Source: Ashinkailepas kermadecensis (lineage: Eukaryota; Arthropoda; Thecostraca; Neolepadidae). Taken from it: DNA of 64,000 nt. Position 1 is the stretch's first letter. Each line of letters opens with the position of its first letter. A model generated the notes under the pieces. The model had not been told where the DNA came from. It was given only the letters and a program-made list of their open reading frames with translations, and made no database searches. The DNA lies in contig JAOTOM010004840.1 of NCBI GenBank assembly GCA_034440615.1, forward strand, positions 124,001 to 188,000, read 5' to 3'. Made by a program: the position numbers and the translations under genes. Shown here in pieces: positions 51,600-63,099 of the stretch.

Positions 51600-52565
51600 A
51601 AAGTCATGTGTTTCAAATCTGGCACTTTTCTTGAGGCACGCCTGGGATTCGATCGCTGCCGGTTACCAGACAGATGCAATCTATACGGACTACTCTTCGG
51701 CTTTCCAAAGTGTCAACCATAAGCTATTGCTGTACTAGCTCGAAAATGCATACCATGTTTCAGACAAAATTATCTCTCTGATTCGCTCATACCTGACTGG
51801 TCGCCGGCAGCGGTTGATAGCCAACGGGACGGTCTCGGACTGGACTGATGTCACTTCCGGTGTACTGGAAGAGAGCTTGCTGGCCACTCTGTTATTTGCC
51901 CTGTTTGTGAACGACTTGCCATCCAGGATTGACTCGGAATGTCTAATGTTTGCTGATGACGTCAAATTTTTTTAGGAGGGTAGCGTCTGTGGACGACGCG
52001 ACCCGCCTGCAGAGGGATATTGATTCCCTCTGCAAGTGGTCCGCAGACTGGATGCTATCCTTGAACCCTCTGAAATGCAGGTCGTTCACAATGACTCTCC
52101 GTCGTACTCCTGTGCGGTTCGAATATAAGGTGCACGATACGACGCTGCAGCGTGAGACTGTGATGCGAAACCTGGGTGTGTACCTGGAAAGTAAATTGAC
52201 ATTCGCACAGCATGTGGCGAAAACTGTGTCATCTGCGAACCGAGCTCTCAGGCTGTTTATTAGATCAATGCAAGCAGGAGTACCTGGTAGCAAATTCTCG
52301 AGAATTGCTCTGTTGGCGGCATATAACGCGAACATTAGGTCTCGCCTTGAGTATTGCTCCGTCATCTGGGCAGGATGACGGAGTATGACGCAGCAACAAC
52401 ACATCTGGCCCGGATTGACAGGGTAGAACATGCGTTTTTTAACGTGGCTAGCTCAACACTAGTGACACACCTCGACCGGAATCTCTGCAATATCAGGACC
52501 TTCTTCGCTTTTATAACATGACGTCTGTGTCCACTCGTCGCGTACAGTCCGATATCATGTTGTTA
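51600..52565 (+). pseudogene. LINE reverse-transcriptase fragment
   Basis: Plus-strand RT palm: DAIYTDYSSAFQSVNHKLLL, LIRSYLTGRRQRLIANGT, SGVLEESLLATLLFALFVND and the active site LMFADDVKFF. After a frame break at a T-run (about 51966-51973) it resumes at 51950-52378: DSLCKWSADWMLSLNPLKC, LGVYLESKLTFAQHV and SRLEYCSVIW. Jockey/CR1-like; one frameshift and stops make it non-functional. Confidence 0.8.
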
Positions 52566-52599
52566 CGAAACGTTTTATGCGGTAGGATGGGCTCATCAG

Positions 52600-53225
52600 T
52601 GTTAGTCATGAAGTCATAAAGTGTTAAGGCTTAATAAGAGCCACAGGGGCCCATCTGGGTTAAGCCTATCTAGAAAAGATACTAGAAAAGTACATGCTCT
52701 CACCCCAATCAATCCATTATCTCAAGTTTCTAGGGAGCTATATATCCCAGCCTATCTAGCACCATTCACCTGATATTGCATAACACACTCATCAAAAATT
52801 ACAAAATCCTCCAATCATGCCCATTGTGCTACCATAGCCAATCTCATCAGTATCACATCCAGAAGAAAGGTGCTGAATCCACTGCTAGGTACACCCTATA
52901 TAAAGTTATAAAGTGTTTAGACTTAATAAGAGACCCAAGGGCCCATCCAGTTAAGTCTGTAAATGGAAGATGCCATAAGCCTGGTAAAAAGACCCACCCT
53001 AACCATCACCGCATCATAAAGAAACCATCCACCAATATCCCACACACATATCAATACCTATCTACCCTAGCTATCCAGCCCTATTCCCTTGATCCCTCTT
53101 AGCACATGTTGATTGAATGCCTTACCAATAATTTTCAAACTGCATCCACGCATGCTTAAAAGGGTCTGTGCCGTGCACACTTACTTAGCATGAATCTCAC
53201 CCCATCCATCACAATTAGAACTAAA
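52600..53225. other. Likely 3' untranslated part of the minus-strand CR1-like LINE
   Basis: Continues past the last coding words of the minus-strand LINE. 'cttaataagag.c.ca.gggcccatc' occurs twice (about 52632 and 52920). No other gene is seen. Confidence 0.4.
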
Positions 53226-55530
53226 AAACAAGATTTTCCTGTCTAAAAAATGTGTCCACCCTACTTTTAAATGCATTCAATGAAGAACTCCCCACCACAT
53301 CAGCAAGCAGCCTATTCCACTGATCAACAACCCTTTGACTGAAGACCTGTTGTCGCTTAACTGTCCTACACCTCAACTTGTCTAACCTGAATTGATGACC
53401 CCTATGTGTTACTCTAAACTAAAGAGCGTCATTCAAATTGACCTGATCTAGTCCTTTAACAATTTTGTACATTTCAATCAATCAATTTCCCTTAACACGC
53501 GCACTGGAGGGGGGCGAAATCCGCCCACCCCTCCGGTTTTTCGTAAATAACTGCAGATTTTACCGGTCGATATACGCGATTTTCGGCGTACCTGCTTAGA
53601 AATGGCCGGCGCGTCGTTTAGAGCAAGAAATATGGAAATCGGCCGAAAATTTTTCAAGTTAGGAGCCGCTAAAGTAAAAAAAAAATTATAGCGCCAGACC
53701 ACAAAAATCGGCGCTGATGCGCTTCCCGTATATTCGCAAAAGGGAAGTGTTCTTGGCAACACTAGCGACTTGTTTGATGTATATTGATATGCTATATAGT
53801 TTCAAGATCATGTTAGGTCACCGAGGTCAAGTCAGGTCAAGTTCATGACAGGTTAATGGAACCAAACTGGATCAACTGGAATGCTGTCATAAATGCACTA
53901 CTGTTTGTCATTTGTACTGTTTGTCATTGCGTTTCCATACTTTATTCATGTACTTCACTCCTTTCTTCACGAAGCCGATTGCTCCGAGCCGCCCGACGGA
54001 GCAGTCGGGCGGGCGGCCCGGTTTCGGTAACTGGAACAGGTAACTGACCTGATAAAGTGGTGCTATATGGATGACCTGAGGTTAAATGTTTGGTCCAGCA
54101 TCTGCATTGCATCATTAGTAATGTCCAAAACATCATTGATGCCCATTTTGGAGCATTTAAATTCAATGACAGCGATACATAACGATGACAAGCCAAGCCA
54201 CGCAATACCAGAAAATGTTGCAAATTTGACCTCATTTGACCTTGAAGATATTGACCTAAGGTCATGACATTTGCACACAATTGAGTTCACTACCGTACCC
54301 ATCCACCCTGCAAATTTCGTTCCTCTAGCTTCACTAGGAGCCGAGATCTTAGGGGGGGGGGCGGAATCCGCCCCCCCCCCAGTGCGCGTAATTTTCAGAG
54401 GCCCTCCAGGGCGCGTGTTAATCTCCTATACTTGAGTAAGTACATATATAATGCCACAAGTCTGTCTCCATATTCTAAGTTACCTATTCCACTGATGAGT
54501 CTAGTTGCTTTGCGCTGCACTCTTTCTAACACATCCATATCTTTTTCTAGGTAGGGGCTCCATGCTTGTACAGAATATTCCAAGCGTAGTCGCACATATG
54601 CTAAGTACAGTTTTTATCATGATTTCCTTGCTCTTATGTATCACACTTCTATTAATGAGTCCCAGCATTCTGAGTGCCCTGTTCCTAGCTGAGATACATT
54701 GTTTTTCTGCTTTAAGGTCTTTTGAAACCAACACACCTAAGTCCCTTTCCTCTTCAATAACATTCAGTTACCTCCCTCCCATTGTATATCTGAAAGTCTC
54801 ACCTCCAGACCCCAGATGATGACCTTACACTTACCATAGTTGAAAGACATCTGCCATTGATCAGCCAACATTTTTTGGCCTCCAAGTCTAGTTGAATATT
54901 ACTAGATTGATCACTACTATTTGCCACTCCTACCAGCTTGATGTCATCAGCAAATTTGAACACTATTCCTCAGCCCTACCTCAATGCTATTCACAGATGA
55001 TAAAGAGAAGTGGCCCTAGAACAGAGCCCTGTGGTACTCCACTCAGAATATCCTTCCGATCAGATTTACATCCATTTAACACTACCCTTTGTTTCCTTCC
55101 CATCAACCATGCTTCAATCCGACCTAGAACGTTTCCAACAATTCCATGCTGCTGTAGTTGATTAATTAGCCTCCCATGTGGAACTTTATCAAAAGCTTTG
55201 CTAAAGTCCAAGTACACAACATCCATCCTGCTTTGATTGTCTACTTCTTTAATAACATACTCCATGAATGAACTCCAATAGTTTAAAACAAAAACAATAG
55301 GTTAAACAAGACCTTCGAGATCGAAATCCATGTTGAGTATCCCTTAAAAGGCTGTGCCTATCAAGATGAGTCTGAACATTCTGTTTAACCAGATTTTCTA
55401 GCGCCTTGCAAACTATTGAGGTCAAACTGACTGGCCTGTAGTTTCCTACACACTTCATACTTCCCTGTTTGAAAATTGGTACTACGTTTGCCTTTCTCCA
55501 ATCTTCAGGCACTTCAGAATATTCCATAGA
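53226..55530 (-). pseudogene. CR1-like LINE ORF2 on the minus strand, split by a DNA element
   Basis: From 55527 downward: PEDWRKANVVPIFKQGS, NYRPVSLTSIVCKALE, MDVVYLDFSKAFDKVPHGRL, ILSGVPQGSVLGPLLFI, FADDIKLVGVANSS (RT active site), VRLRLEYSVQAWSPYLEKDM and VLERVQRKATRLI. After the insertion at 53496-54417 the protein resumes with EID.LIEMYKIVKGLDQVNLND and FSQRVVDQWNRLLADVV. Frameshifts are present, and one coding break is caused by the nested element. Confidence 0.85.
53496..54417. mobile_element. 922-bp piggyBac-type non-autonomous element (TTAA duplication) nested in the LINE
   Basis: TTAA at 53492-53495 and 54418-54421. Ends CACGCGCACTGGAGGG (left) and, reverse-complemented, CACGCGCCCTGGAGGG (right). 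G/C homopolymer-rich subterminal repeats include a second copy of the acgcgcactgg motif at the right. No transposase. TTAA specificity is the hallmark of piggyBac elements; removing the insert rejoins the LINE reading 'LLKYRRL' to 'REID.LIEMYKI'. Confidence 0.82.
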
Positions 55531-55580
55531 CCGCCTGAAAATTATAAACTGCTAAAGCTTCAGCACGCTACTAAGACCCT

Positions 55581-55620
55581 GCTGCATGACCACTGCAGTC
55601 GATGCGCCCCTAAACCCTCC
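55581..55620 (+). mobile_element. Ultrashort SINE tail insertion, 13-nt target duplication
   Basis: A 40-bp insert (gctgcatgaccactgcagtc...) between perfect repeats 'ctactaagaccct' at 55568-55580 and 55621-55633. Confidence 0.88.
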
Positions 55621-55633
55621 CTACTAAGACCCT

Positions 55634-56622
55634 AGGATATATATCATCTGGTCCAGAAACTTTATTAGGTTTTATATTCTGCAACTATAACGGTGTTACT
55701 GCTTTGGATTATGTGTCCCAGTCAGGAAAAATAGGCAACCTGTTTATTTCATGTACCGTATGCACGTGTGGAAACCATTAGGTGTGGCTTATTTAGCAGA
55801 TTATTAAGAGAAACTAACACATTTTTAGCGATGACACCATGTGCGGACATATTCACGAACCCGCTGGATGCATTTAAGACGCAGGTAGTAAGATACTGTG
55901 CTGCGTCACACGCTCACATCTGAGTCGCGTAGCCGTCGGGCATCGGTGCAGTTTTAACAGCTTTTTACCTGTTTGAACTGAAAACTGTTCACATGTTCTG
56001 TTTACGTATTTTAGCTGATGACTTCTGTAAGGGGTTCAATATGCTGTTGGAGATTGTGGACAATAAACAATAAACAATAAACGATTAATGAATAGCAAAA
56101 GTAGTACTTAATTATCCCAAGAAATTATATGAAAGCAACTGTCATTAAGTGTGTGTCTGCACCCAATTTCCAGAATTTAAGAACACTGGGCCGGTGTTTG
56201 GTGAGATGTGCTTTCTTCATCTTGCGCCGAATTGTGTGTGCGTCCTTTTATCCTGCAACCATTTCTCCATATCTGACCCGGGGCACTAATAGCCACTACA
56301 ATAGAGCGGTGCCCCACGGTGGTAAATGCAAATACGTATACAAATATAACACAAACAACAGCTGACGCAAATACTGTCCTGCATTGTTTGTTACTGGGGA
56401 AGGGGACTTACCCACAGCTGGCGTTAAGATATACTTTGGGAGTAACGTGCCCATGGCTGAAGGGTCACGACCCCATTGCATTGCATGCTCCTCACGTTGG
56501 ACCCCTTTTGGTATGGAGTGGCCATCAATAAAAATATGTTGAGCTTTCTGACCATGGTAGGGTGCCCTTAACTGGGAAGGGGTGACCTCTGCGGAAAATG
56601 TCCTCCGAATAAAAAGGATTTA
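55634..56622. other. No gene recognised
   Basis: Spacer without exon candidates. A short (AATAAAC)n cluster lies near 56062-56085. Confidence 0.4.
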
Positions 56623-56637
56623 TCTGTCTGACTATAG

Positions 56638-56781
56638 TTGGTTGGTTGGTTATTGGTTTTACAACACGTCGACCGTTGAGTCATATAGCGTCTCCAATCT
56701 CTCACGCCGATTGGTCGCGGGCGAAGAGTAGCGACAGGTGAGATTCGAACCCACAATATTTCGATTGTGAGACGAGCATCT
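56638..56781 (-). mobile_element. Complete tRNA-derived SINE, 144 bp, with 15-nt target duplication
   Basis: Flanked by 'tctgtctgactatag' at 56623-56637 and 56782-56796. On the minus strand it starts with a tRNA-like part containing the B box GGGTTCGAATCTC, then a short body, and ends 'tgtaaaaccaataaccaacc'. The last about 50 bp (gctatatgac...gtcgacg...taaaac) align with the nine ultrashort insertions in the window, making this the best source for that family. Confidence 0.85.
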
Positions 56782-56796
56782 TCTGTCTGACTATAG

Positions 56797-57154
56797 AGGG
56801 ACGCCTCTATCTGCAGGGGTGTGCCCTTTACTTGAAGTATTTACTTGATCTCATCATTAGAGAGGTGCCCCTGCATAATCTTCCGCAAATGTCCATGTGA
56901 GGGGTGAAGAGGTATGGCAGTCAGCGCCGGCGGCATCCGACCGGCCGGCCCGTCCGCCGCCTGGTGCACTGCAGTGACCTGACCATGTGACCTGTGCCCG
57001 TCGCTTCGGCTTCGGGTGATTGCTGGCGGTGCCAACTGGGCCGGCTGTGTGGCGTGCACTGGACTAACTGATGAGCGATAGGACCACGAGGACACACCAC
57101 TTCCTACGCCACTAATTATTGTATTCTGTGATCGCAGGTGTAATTCTGGGTTGT
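56797..57154. other. No gene recognised
   Basis: Includes a GC-rich patch at 56910-57070 with a spurious minus frame. Confidence 0.4.
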
Positions 57155-57300
57155 TCCAGCTGATCCCATGATCTCGTGGCCCCAGCCGTGCTCGTAGACA
57201 GTCTCAGCTGGTTATACAGTCACAGTCGCGCTCGCAGACAGTCCCGGTTGATCCCATGATGCCAGTCGTGTTTGCAGGTGGTACCAGCGGATCCCGTGAT
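57155..57300. repeat. About 42-bp degenerate tandem repeat spanning an acceptor
   Basis: 'gctgatcccatgat', 'gctcgtagacagt', 'gctcgcagacagt', 'gttgatcccatgat' and 'gtttgcaggtggt' recur in order. The acceptor TTTGCAG at 57277 lies in one of the units. Confidence 0.75.
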
Positions 57301-57577
57301 GCCCGCCGTACCGCCAGCTGTGCGGTCCGACTGCCGGCGGGTGCGGCGCCATCCCCGTCACGATCTCACACGGCGCGGTGTGTCGACAGAATGCATGGAC
57401 CATAGAGAGTGCTGCGAGCTGAGCAGCCCGGACGACATGACAGAGCTGCTGAGCGGCCCGACGGGCGGCCGGGCTGCTCACCTGGCCGCCGCCGGCCAGC
57501 TGACCGTCCCCGGCGACCAGCTGCCCTTCTACGCCCTGCCGCGCGCCAAGAAGACGTCCGCCGAGATCATCCACGAG
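57278..57577 (+). CDS. ARMC2: ARMC2-like, first coding exon
   Basis: Donor CACGAG|GTAGCT follows 57577 and a good acceptor GTGTTTGCAG ends at 57277. The frame is open throughout, with ATGs at 57299 and 57395; MDHRECCELSSPDDMTELLS from the latter. The exon ends FYALPRAKKTSAEIIHE, the conserved 'KTSAEII.EAR' start of armadillo repeat-containing protein 2. Known role of the family: assembly of the ciliary/flagellar axoneme (ARMC2 loss causes sperm flagellar defects). The start choice is uncertain. The assignment rests on the joined motif with the next exon. Confidence 0.68.
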
Positions 57578-57639
57578 GTAGCTGGGCACCGGTCGGCGGT
57601 CGCGCGCTGGCGTCAGCGTCAGACGCGTCAGGGGAGACG

Positions 57640-57705
57640 GCAGCACACGCACACGCACACGCACACGCACACGCACACCCACACGCACACCCACACACGC
57701 GGCAC
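57640..57705. repeat. (CACACG)n microsatellite
   Basis: cacacgcacacg repeats about 60 bp downstream of the ARMC2-like donor. Confidence 0.93.
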
Positions 57706-57709
57706 GTGG

Positions 57710-60600
57710 TTGTTGGGGCGAGCCTGAATGGCACTGACGATCGGTAAGAACGCAGAACAAGCAAACAGTAGCGGCAAAGCGACTAGATGTGGGAAGAGGA
57801 GAGTGCTCAGGCCGCCTTTGGTGCCCTTTACGCTATTATATTATCATATTGTTACGTTGCCATGTTGTTGGCCATTTTACGTTTTTTATTCGAAGATCTA
57901 GGGCACGGCGCCCTTGCGGTCCATGATAGGATCTGCCGCCCGAAACAAGAACAGCGAACAGGGGACATTTTGTGTGAAATGCTCGAAGCTGGCGAAGGAT
58001 GAGGTGATGCTTGAATACGTTGATTGGAGTATTTCTTGCTTCTTCATTGCTACCGTATTTTAAGGACGTGTTTTCTTAAAGAGCGCGCAATCAAAGAACA
58101 AACATTCCGGCTGACGCGTGTTAACCTGAGCGGTTGGTAGCGGTGATCGCTGACCAGGCAGTAACGTTTTTGGTCTGATCGTCAGCATGGTCAGTTAACT
58201 CGTGAGACACTGCTTTGGAGCTGTTTACCCAGTGGTTTTCTGCGATAAGGACCAGCCATATAGCTACGGTGACTTTGAAGGCGCTGAAACGAGCACCGAA
58301 AGTATGTTGTGTGATGAAACGATATCATGACAAAAACAATTTATACTGTACTGACGTCATAGTCGTGCCTTTCAATCTTGGTGTTCTGCGCCGTCCGTAC
58401 ATCTAACTCGTTGGTATTCGATACAAATGAAGTAAAGTATAATGCGGGATTAATCTGGCTGTGCTCAGATACTAGAGGTAGGCTTTTAACTGCATGGCCT
58501 AGGCTAGTTTATCTAGGCATAGCCTGGATACGTCCTCGTGAAGAAATTCCAAGATAAATCTGTACAGCGCATAGGATGTTGTAATTCTTTTTTTCGAACT
58601 CGCGTAAAATAAAATGACCAGAAAGTCTTATGGCTTCCCAGAATGAGCTCACGTACCAATTTATATCATGGTATTACTTCACCATGCTTGATTCCAAGAG
58701 CGATGTTAACAATAAGCTACTCAGTGCATCTTGCGATATGCATGTGGCCACACTTCATGTCTGGATGTCAATACTTCCCTATTTGTGGCAAGCTTTTTGG
58801 GTTCCTAGAATCAGTAGAATATTTTATGTTGTCCGAAAGTGTGACGTCAGTGCTTCCAAGCCAGTAAGGTTAATATTTCTGTATATGTAAACATCTGGGT
58901 TGACATTTAAACAATGTCGAATTAGGTCGACATCAACATTTAAACTATGTCGTTCGAATTAGGTCAATCTGTCTATTTCCTGCGGAGGACCTACGAAGGA
59001 AAAGAAGATCAATTATTCCTAATACGCACTAAATAACCACTAGCAGTTCAGGCGCCCTTAAGCCCAAATATACAAACAAACAATATTCCTAATACGCAAA
59101 ATATCCTAACGCCACTGTCGCACTACTCCCCTCCAGCCCCCCCCCCGAGACAAAGCTTCACCAACCAGATATCACTGCCCCGTTCGTTGGTCTCGGTATG
59201 TTTTCTTTTCTCAGTACCAATGTGAGTTTGAAATGTGACAGAAAAACCGTCACGAGCCGCGTGACATCTCACCTCGTGCTGCTGTGCGGTGTCTCACCAG
59301 CAGAGGGATAGAAACTGGCGGTGTCCTGAGCATGGTGCTAAACTAGTCCTGTTTTTCCATTGTGATACATAGCTCGTCATGAAAAACGGGTGCCAAATTC
59401 CCACCAAAAATGTGATCTTTGCATCGCATGTCATTAATGTCCCTTGACAGCCGACCATTGACTGTGAGAGTCGTCGGCGAACAACGAAGTCGTATTCTAA
59501 CTACACGTGTAGCTACACATGACGTACTGCGGATCTATATAATTCGACTGTTTTTTCCACCCCAACTTTGCACCCAGCGTGTTATATTTTTCGTAAATAA
59601 TGTAATGTATCTATGTACATGTTTGCATGCATAAGCATGTATGCGCAGACATACTTAGTTATGTATGCAATGCCAACATGACAAATTATGATAACATTTT
59701 ACATATCCTACCGAACGATTTTTTAGTCGTAATTCCTGATGACCATTTCCCAATTTTTAGTACGTGATATCATTTTCTTGACACGTCTCCCTTTTGAAGT
59801 AGGTCTATAACGCCCGGTCTCAGTTCGCCTGTTTGACTGTGATGATTGTGAACGGGTGGAGACCAGTCAGCACTGAGCACCAGTAGTCAGTAGCTCTGCC
59901 TGCAGGCGCTTTGGAGCCGTGTGTTGCAGTGGGACCATACGCAGAACACCTTGCCGGGGTTCCGCGTATGGTCTGCGATTTGGGTTGGTATGTCTCTGTC
60001 TCGCCTGAAGCCGATACAATCGGCTTCTGCATCCGTCTTCCCTCTGCCTGCACTCTGTACTTCTTTGTGTGGCCTTTGTCTGCCGGCTGTCTGGCCTCTG
60101 TTTTGTGCAGGGGCGCTGGAACGCTGTTGAAACTGTGGACCCAGTTGTAGTAATATTTTATTTTAAAAATCAAGACGTATCCGGGGAAAATTGTGTCGCA
60201 TGGCTGGCATAATATACCTTTTCGGTGTTCTCAATTGTAGTAATTCTGAGCGCGTGTGGTGAAATTTTTTTTCCTCGCAAAGGGAACACCAGATAAAAGT
60301 ATGCAAGATAGAAGAGTGTCGCCACGCACTTTTGCGTGGTCGTTTCAAGAAGTTCAAGAAATCAAGAAGTCTCTATATACATCAGTAGTTTCTCTATATA
60401 AATTGAAAGAACAAATTAACAGATTGAGCAAAATATGTATCGACACGCGTGCGCACCGCGTGGTGGCAACGTTCACGCCGCAAAATTTGAGTGGCGTCGT
60501 TTACCCAGTCTCAAAGTTGAGGGGGAGGGGCAACGGTCCGTCTGCTCCCGGCACCGCCGTGCCGTTCCCGTGTGCCTAACTCTCTGTGTGCTCTGATCAT
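57710..60600. other. Intron of the ARMC2-like gene
   Basis: No further exon recognised. Holds one short SINE tail copy (59029-59083). Confidence 0.5.
59029..59083 (+). mobile_element. Short SINE tail insertion, 15-nt target duplication
   Basis: A 55-bp insert (ctaaataaccactagcagtt ... gcgcccttaagcccaaat) between 'tattcctaatacgca' at 59014-59028 and 59084-59098. Confidence 0.85.
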
Positions 60601-60698
60601 GTCACACGCCTGACTGTAGATGTGGCACCGTTCTCTGCGCAGCGTTTGGATCTGCCCAGCGCGTACCACGAGGTGCGTGACACCGCGTGCCAGCACCA

Positions 60699-60880
60699 GT
60701 GCTTTTCCGACTATTGCTCCCGAGTAAACCGCCAGTGGCGGCATGCAGCCGTGATTGTATATACCAGTGCTTCTCCGGCCGATGCTTCCTTAGAGTAAAC
60801 CGCCAGTGGCGGCATGCAGCCGTTATTGTATATACCAGTGCTTCTCCGGCCGATGCTTCCTTAGAGTAAACCGCCATGCA
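60699..60880. repeat. 71-bp tandem repeat, about 2.6 copies
   Basis: 'cagtgcttctccggccgatg' + 'cttccttagagtaaaccgcc' + 'agtggcggcatgcagccgtt' units; the first copy is more diverged. Confidence 0.93.
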
Positions 60881-61071
60881 CGCCATACAGTCGAGCCTAA
60901 TGGCTTTTGCTCACAGTTGCGAACATTCCTGATGGCATGTGTTGCGTGTAGGCCAGTATTTGCCGGGCGGATTGCGGGATATTATCCGATGGGAGGCTTT
61001 GATGACATTTGTTTCCTTCGAACTTGTTTTTTCTTAATTTACGCTGAGCTCACGTGAGCTGCACGTGTGTC

Positions 61072-61109
61072 CACTGCTGTCCTCAACTGGTAGTTGAGGA
61101 CAACAGCAG
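61072..61109. repeat. Stem-loop
   Basis: 'ctgctgtcctcaact' and 'agttgaggacaacagcag' pair, with a 3-nt loop (ggt) and one small bulge. Confidence 0.8.
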
Positions 61110-61531
61110 ACGGCAGGACTCTGCCGTTCCATTGGACTGACCCCTGATCTTCAATTGACCCGCCACCAGGGAAATGACCCATGATCGTGCCATTACTTCG
61201 GCCGTCGCATAGCTAGTGTAGTTAATGCGCATACGCAACTACATATATCTGGCTGACTTATCCTGTGCATGGTGACAAAACCCATGCCAACTGTCGCAAA
61301 TGGAGAGCATGAGCCTGACCTGTGACTGGTGAAATGACCCATGACAAACTCCCTGGCACATAGCAATACCAAACTCGTCACCGGCAAAATGGCCCATGAC
61401 ATACCCATCCATCCATGAAAACACTGCCAGACCCGTGACCAGTGGCATGGCCGCTGTTCAGGCGGCCAGTGGTCAGGCGGCGAGTGACTGATGTCTGGTG
61501 ACCAGTGACCGGTGACGGTGCGTGATGACAG

Positions 61532-61674
61532 GCGCGGGCGGCGCTCGGCGACGGTCGGGCCGTGGTTCGGACGGTGGAGACTACGCGACCATTCACGCCG
61601 CGAGACAGACAGCGCACGCTGTTCGGCGCAGCGCACAGCTCACCCACATCGGCTCGACCCACCAGTGCATTCAG
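61532..61674 (+). CDS. ARMC2: ARMC2-like, second coding exon
   Basis: Acceptor GATGACAG ends at 61531 and donor TTCAG|GTTAGT follows 61674. Phase 0 start joins IIHE to ARAALGDGRAVVRTVETT, then RPFTPRDRQRTLFGAAHSS and SARPTSAF. This gives the ARMC2 hallmark 'EAR ... T.RPFTPR..QR.LFG ... RP.SAF'. The exon ends two bases into a codon (AG.), so Ser or Arg follows. It is immediately followed by a minisatellite made of copies of the exon-intron boundary, whose units keep all three + frames open. Confidence 0.72.
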
Positions 61675-62095
61675 GTTAGTCGCGCCTCGGGCCGACCCGC
61701 CAGTGTGTTCAGGTCAGTTCCACCTCGGGCCGACCCGCCAGTGTGTTCAGGTCAGTTCCACCTCGGGCCGACCCGCCAGTGTGTTCAGGTCAGTTCCACC
61801 TCGGGCCGACCCGCCAGTGTGTTCAGGTCAGTTCCACCTCGGGCCGACCCGCCAGTGTGTTCAGGTCAGTTCCACCTCGGGCCGACCCGCCAGTGTGTTC
61901 AGGTCAGTTCCACCTCGGGCCGACCCGCCAGTGTGTTCAGGTCAGTTCCACCTCGGGCCGACCCGCCAGGGTGTTCAGGTCAGTTCCACCTCAGGCCGAC
62001 CCGCCAGTGTGTTCAGGTCAGTTCCACCTCGGGCCGACCCGCCAGGGTGTTCATGTCAGCTCCACCTCGGGTCGACCCGCCAGAGCGCTCAGGTG
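61640..62095. repeat. 38-bp minisatellite built from the exon end and its splice donor
   Basis: About 11 units 'cgacccgccagtgtgttcag' + 'gtcagttccacctcgggc'. The exon end (cgacccaccagtgcattcag|gttagt) is the first, diverged member, so every unit repeats a CAG|GTCAGT donor-like site. 38 is not a multiple of 3, yet all three + frames are open. Confidence 0.93.
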
Positions 62096-62099
62096 GATC

Positions 62100-62990
62100 G
62101 GCCCTACCTCGGGCCGACCTACAGGTACCGATCCACCTCACAAGCTGCCAGGAGGCTGCTCAATCGCTGGTCTGAGCTGAGCTTTACTCTTCATGGCTCT
62201 CGTTTCTCTTATGCAACTCTTGTCGACCAGCGTCAGTCCCAGTTTTTCAAGTCCACTGGAAATCCCGTCCTCCGACAGAGACCTGGGTGGCTGTGCTTTT
62301 TGTGTGCGGCCTTATTCATCCGGTGATGGTAGACTATCTCAGAAGGTGTATCACTTGAGAGTCCATACGGCTGGATGCGTACCACCGCCTTTTTTGGGTT
62401 GAATCGGTTTCAAAATCGCAGGATATTGAATCCAAATATTTTAACCCAGCGCTAAAGTGCTATGGCGAATGTCACCTCCGTGCCTACAAAATGCCACTGA
62501 TTTTATATTTATATCCGTTTGCGATGTTAATTCTTCATAAGAAGCGATGAGCGTATGTCAAAAGAGTGCTACTTTTGAACTCACGCGATCCACAAGAATG
62601 ATTTACGCTAGTTTACGTGGAAAGAAATATGACCCATAACTCCCATTTCCAACCATATGTTTTGCTATCATACCGTATCATACTCCATTCGATCTGTTAT
62701 AAACATTGCGGCGTTCCTTTTTAATTCCCCGGCATCGATGAGGCCTGAATTCCGAGCGAATTAAAACTCAGCTGAAACTGCTTACTTCCCAGTGTTCGGA
62801 CTTTATGATGGATTACGCGGATTCATCTTCGTAGCTTGTGCGCCTTGGCTTGAAGGCTGTGGGCGAGTCGGGCTTCTACTGGTGATGGCGACTGAGTCAG
62901 GCTTCTACTGCCCCGTCCGGGACTGATTGCCTGCGCGCTGCGCACTGGGGACGACAATTCGGGAAAGAGAACAGCCTGTTCTGGTTCCGA
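62100..62990. other. Intron of the ARMC2-like gene
   Basis: AT-rich, no exon recognised. Confidence 0.45.
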
Positions 62991-62994
62991 ACAG

Positions 62995-63085
62995 CCAGTG
63001 GCACGCACGTGGCCGACTTTTGTCGGACACCGCCCAGGAGACGGCGCAAGCACGCGACGCCGATATGGATCGGGTGTCGTCGACG
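62995..63085 (+). CDS. ARMC2: Candidate third coding exon of the ARMC2-like gene
   Basis: Acceptor GGTTCCGAACAG ends at 62994 and donor ACG|GTGAGC follows 63085. The first base completes the codon left open at 61674 (AG+C, Ser), then QWHARGRLLSDTAQETAQAR, DADMDRVSST in 30 codons ending in phase 0. Phase agreement and a good donor support it; the peptide itself is not recognisable as ARMC2, whose region here is poorly conserved. Confidence 0.4.
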
Positions 63086-63099
63086 GTGAGCGAGTATCG

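Noticed and set aside
61562..62326. 254-residue continuous + frame across exon and 38-bp array
   Set aside because: Beyond 61674 it is intronic repeat; the donor there is good and the downstream protein is only repeat translation.
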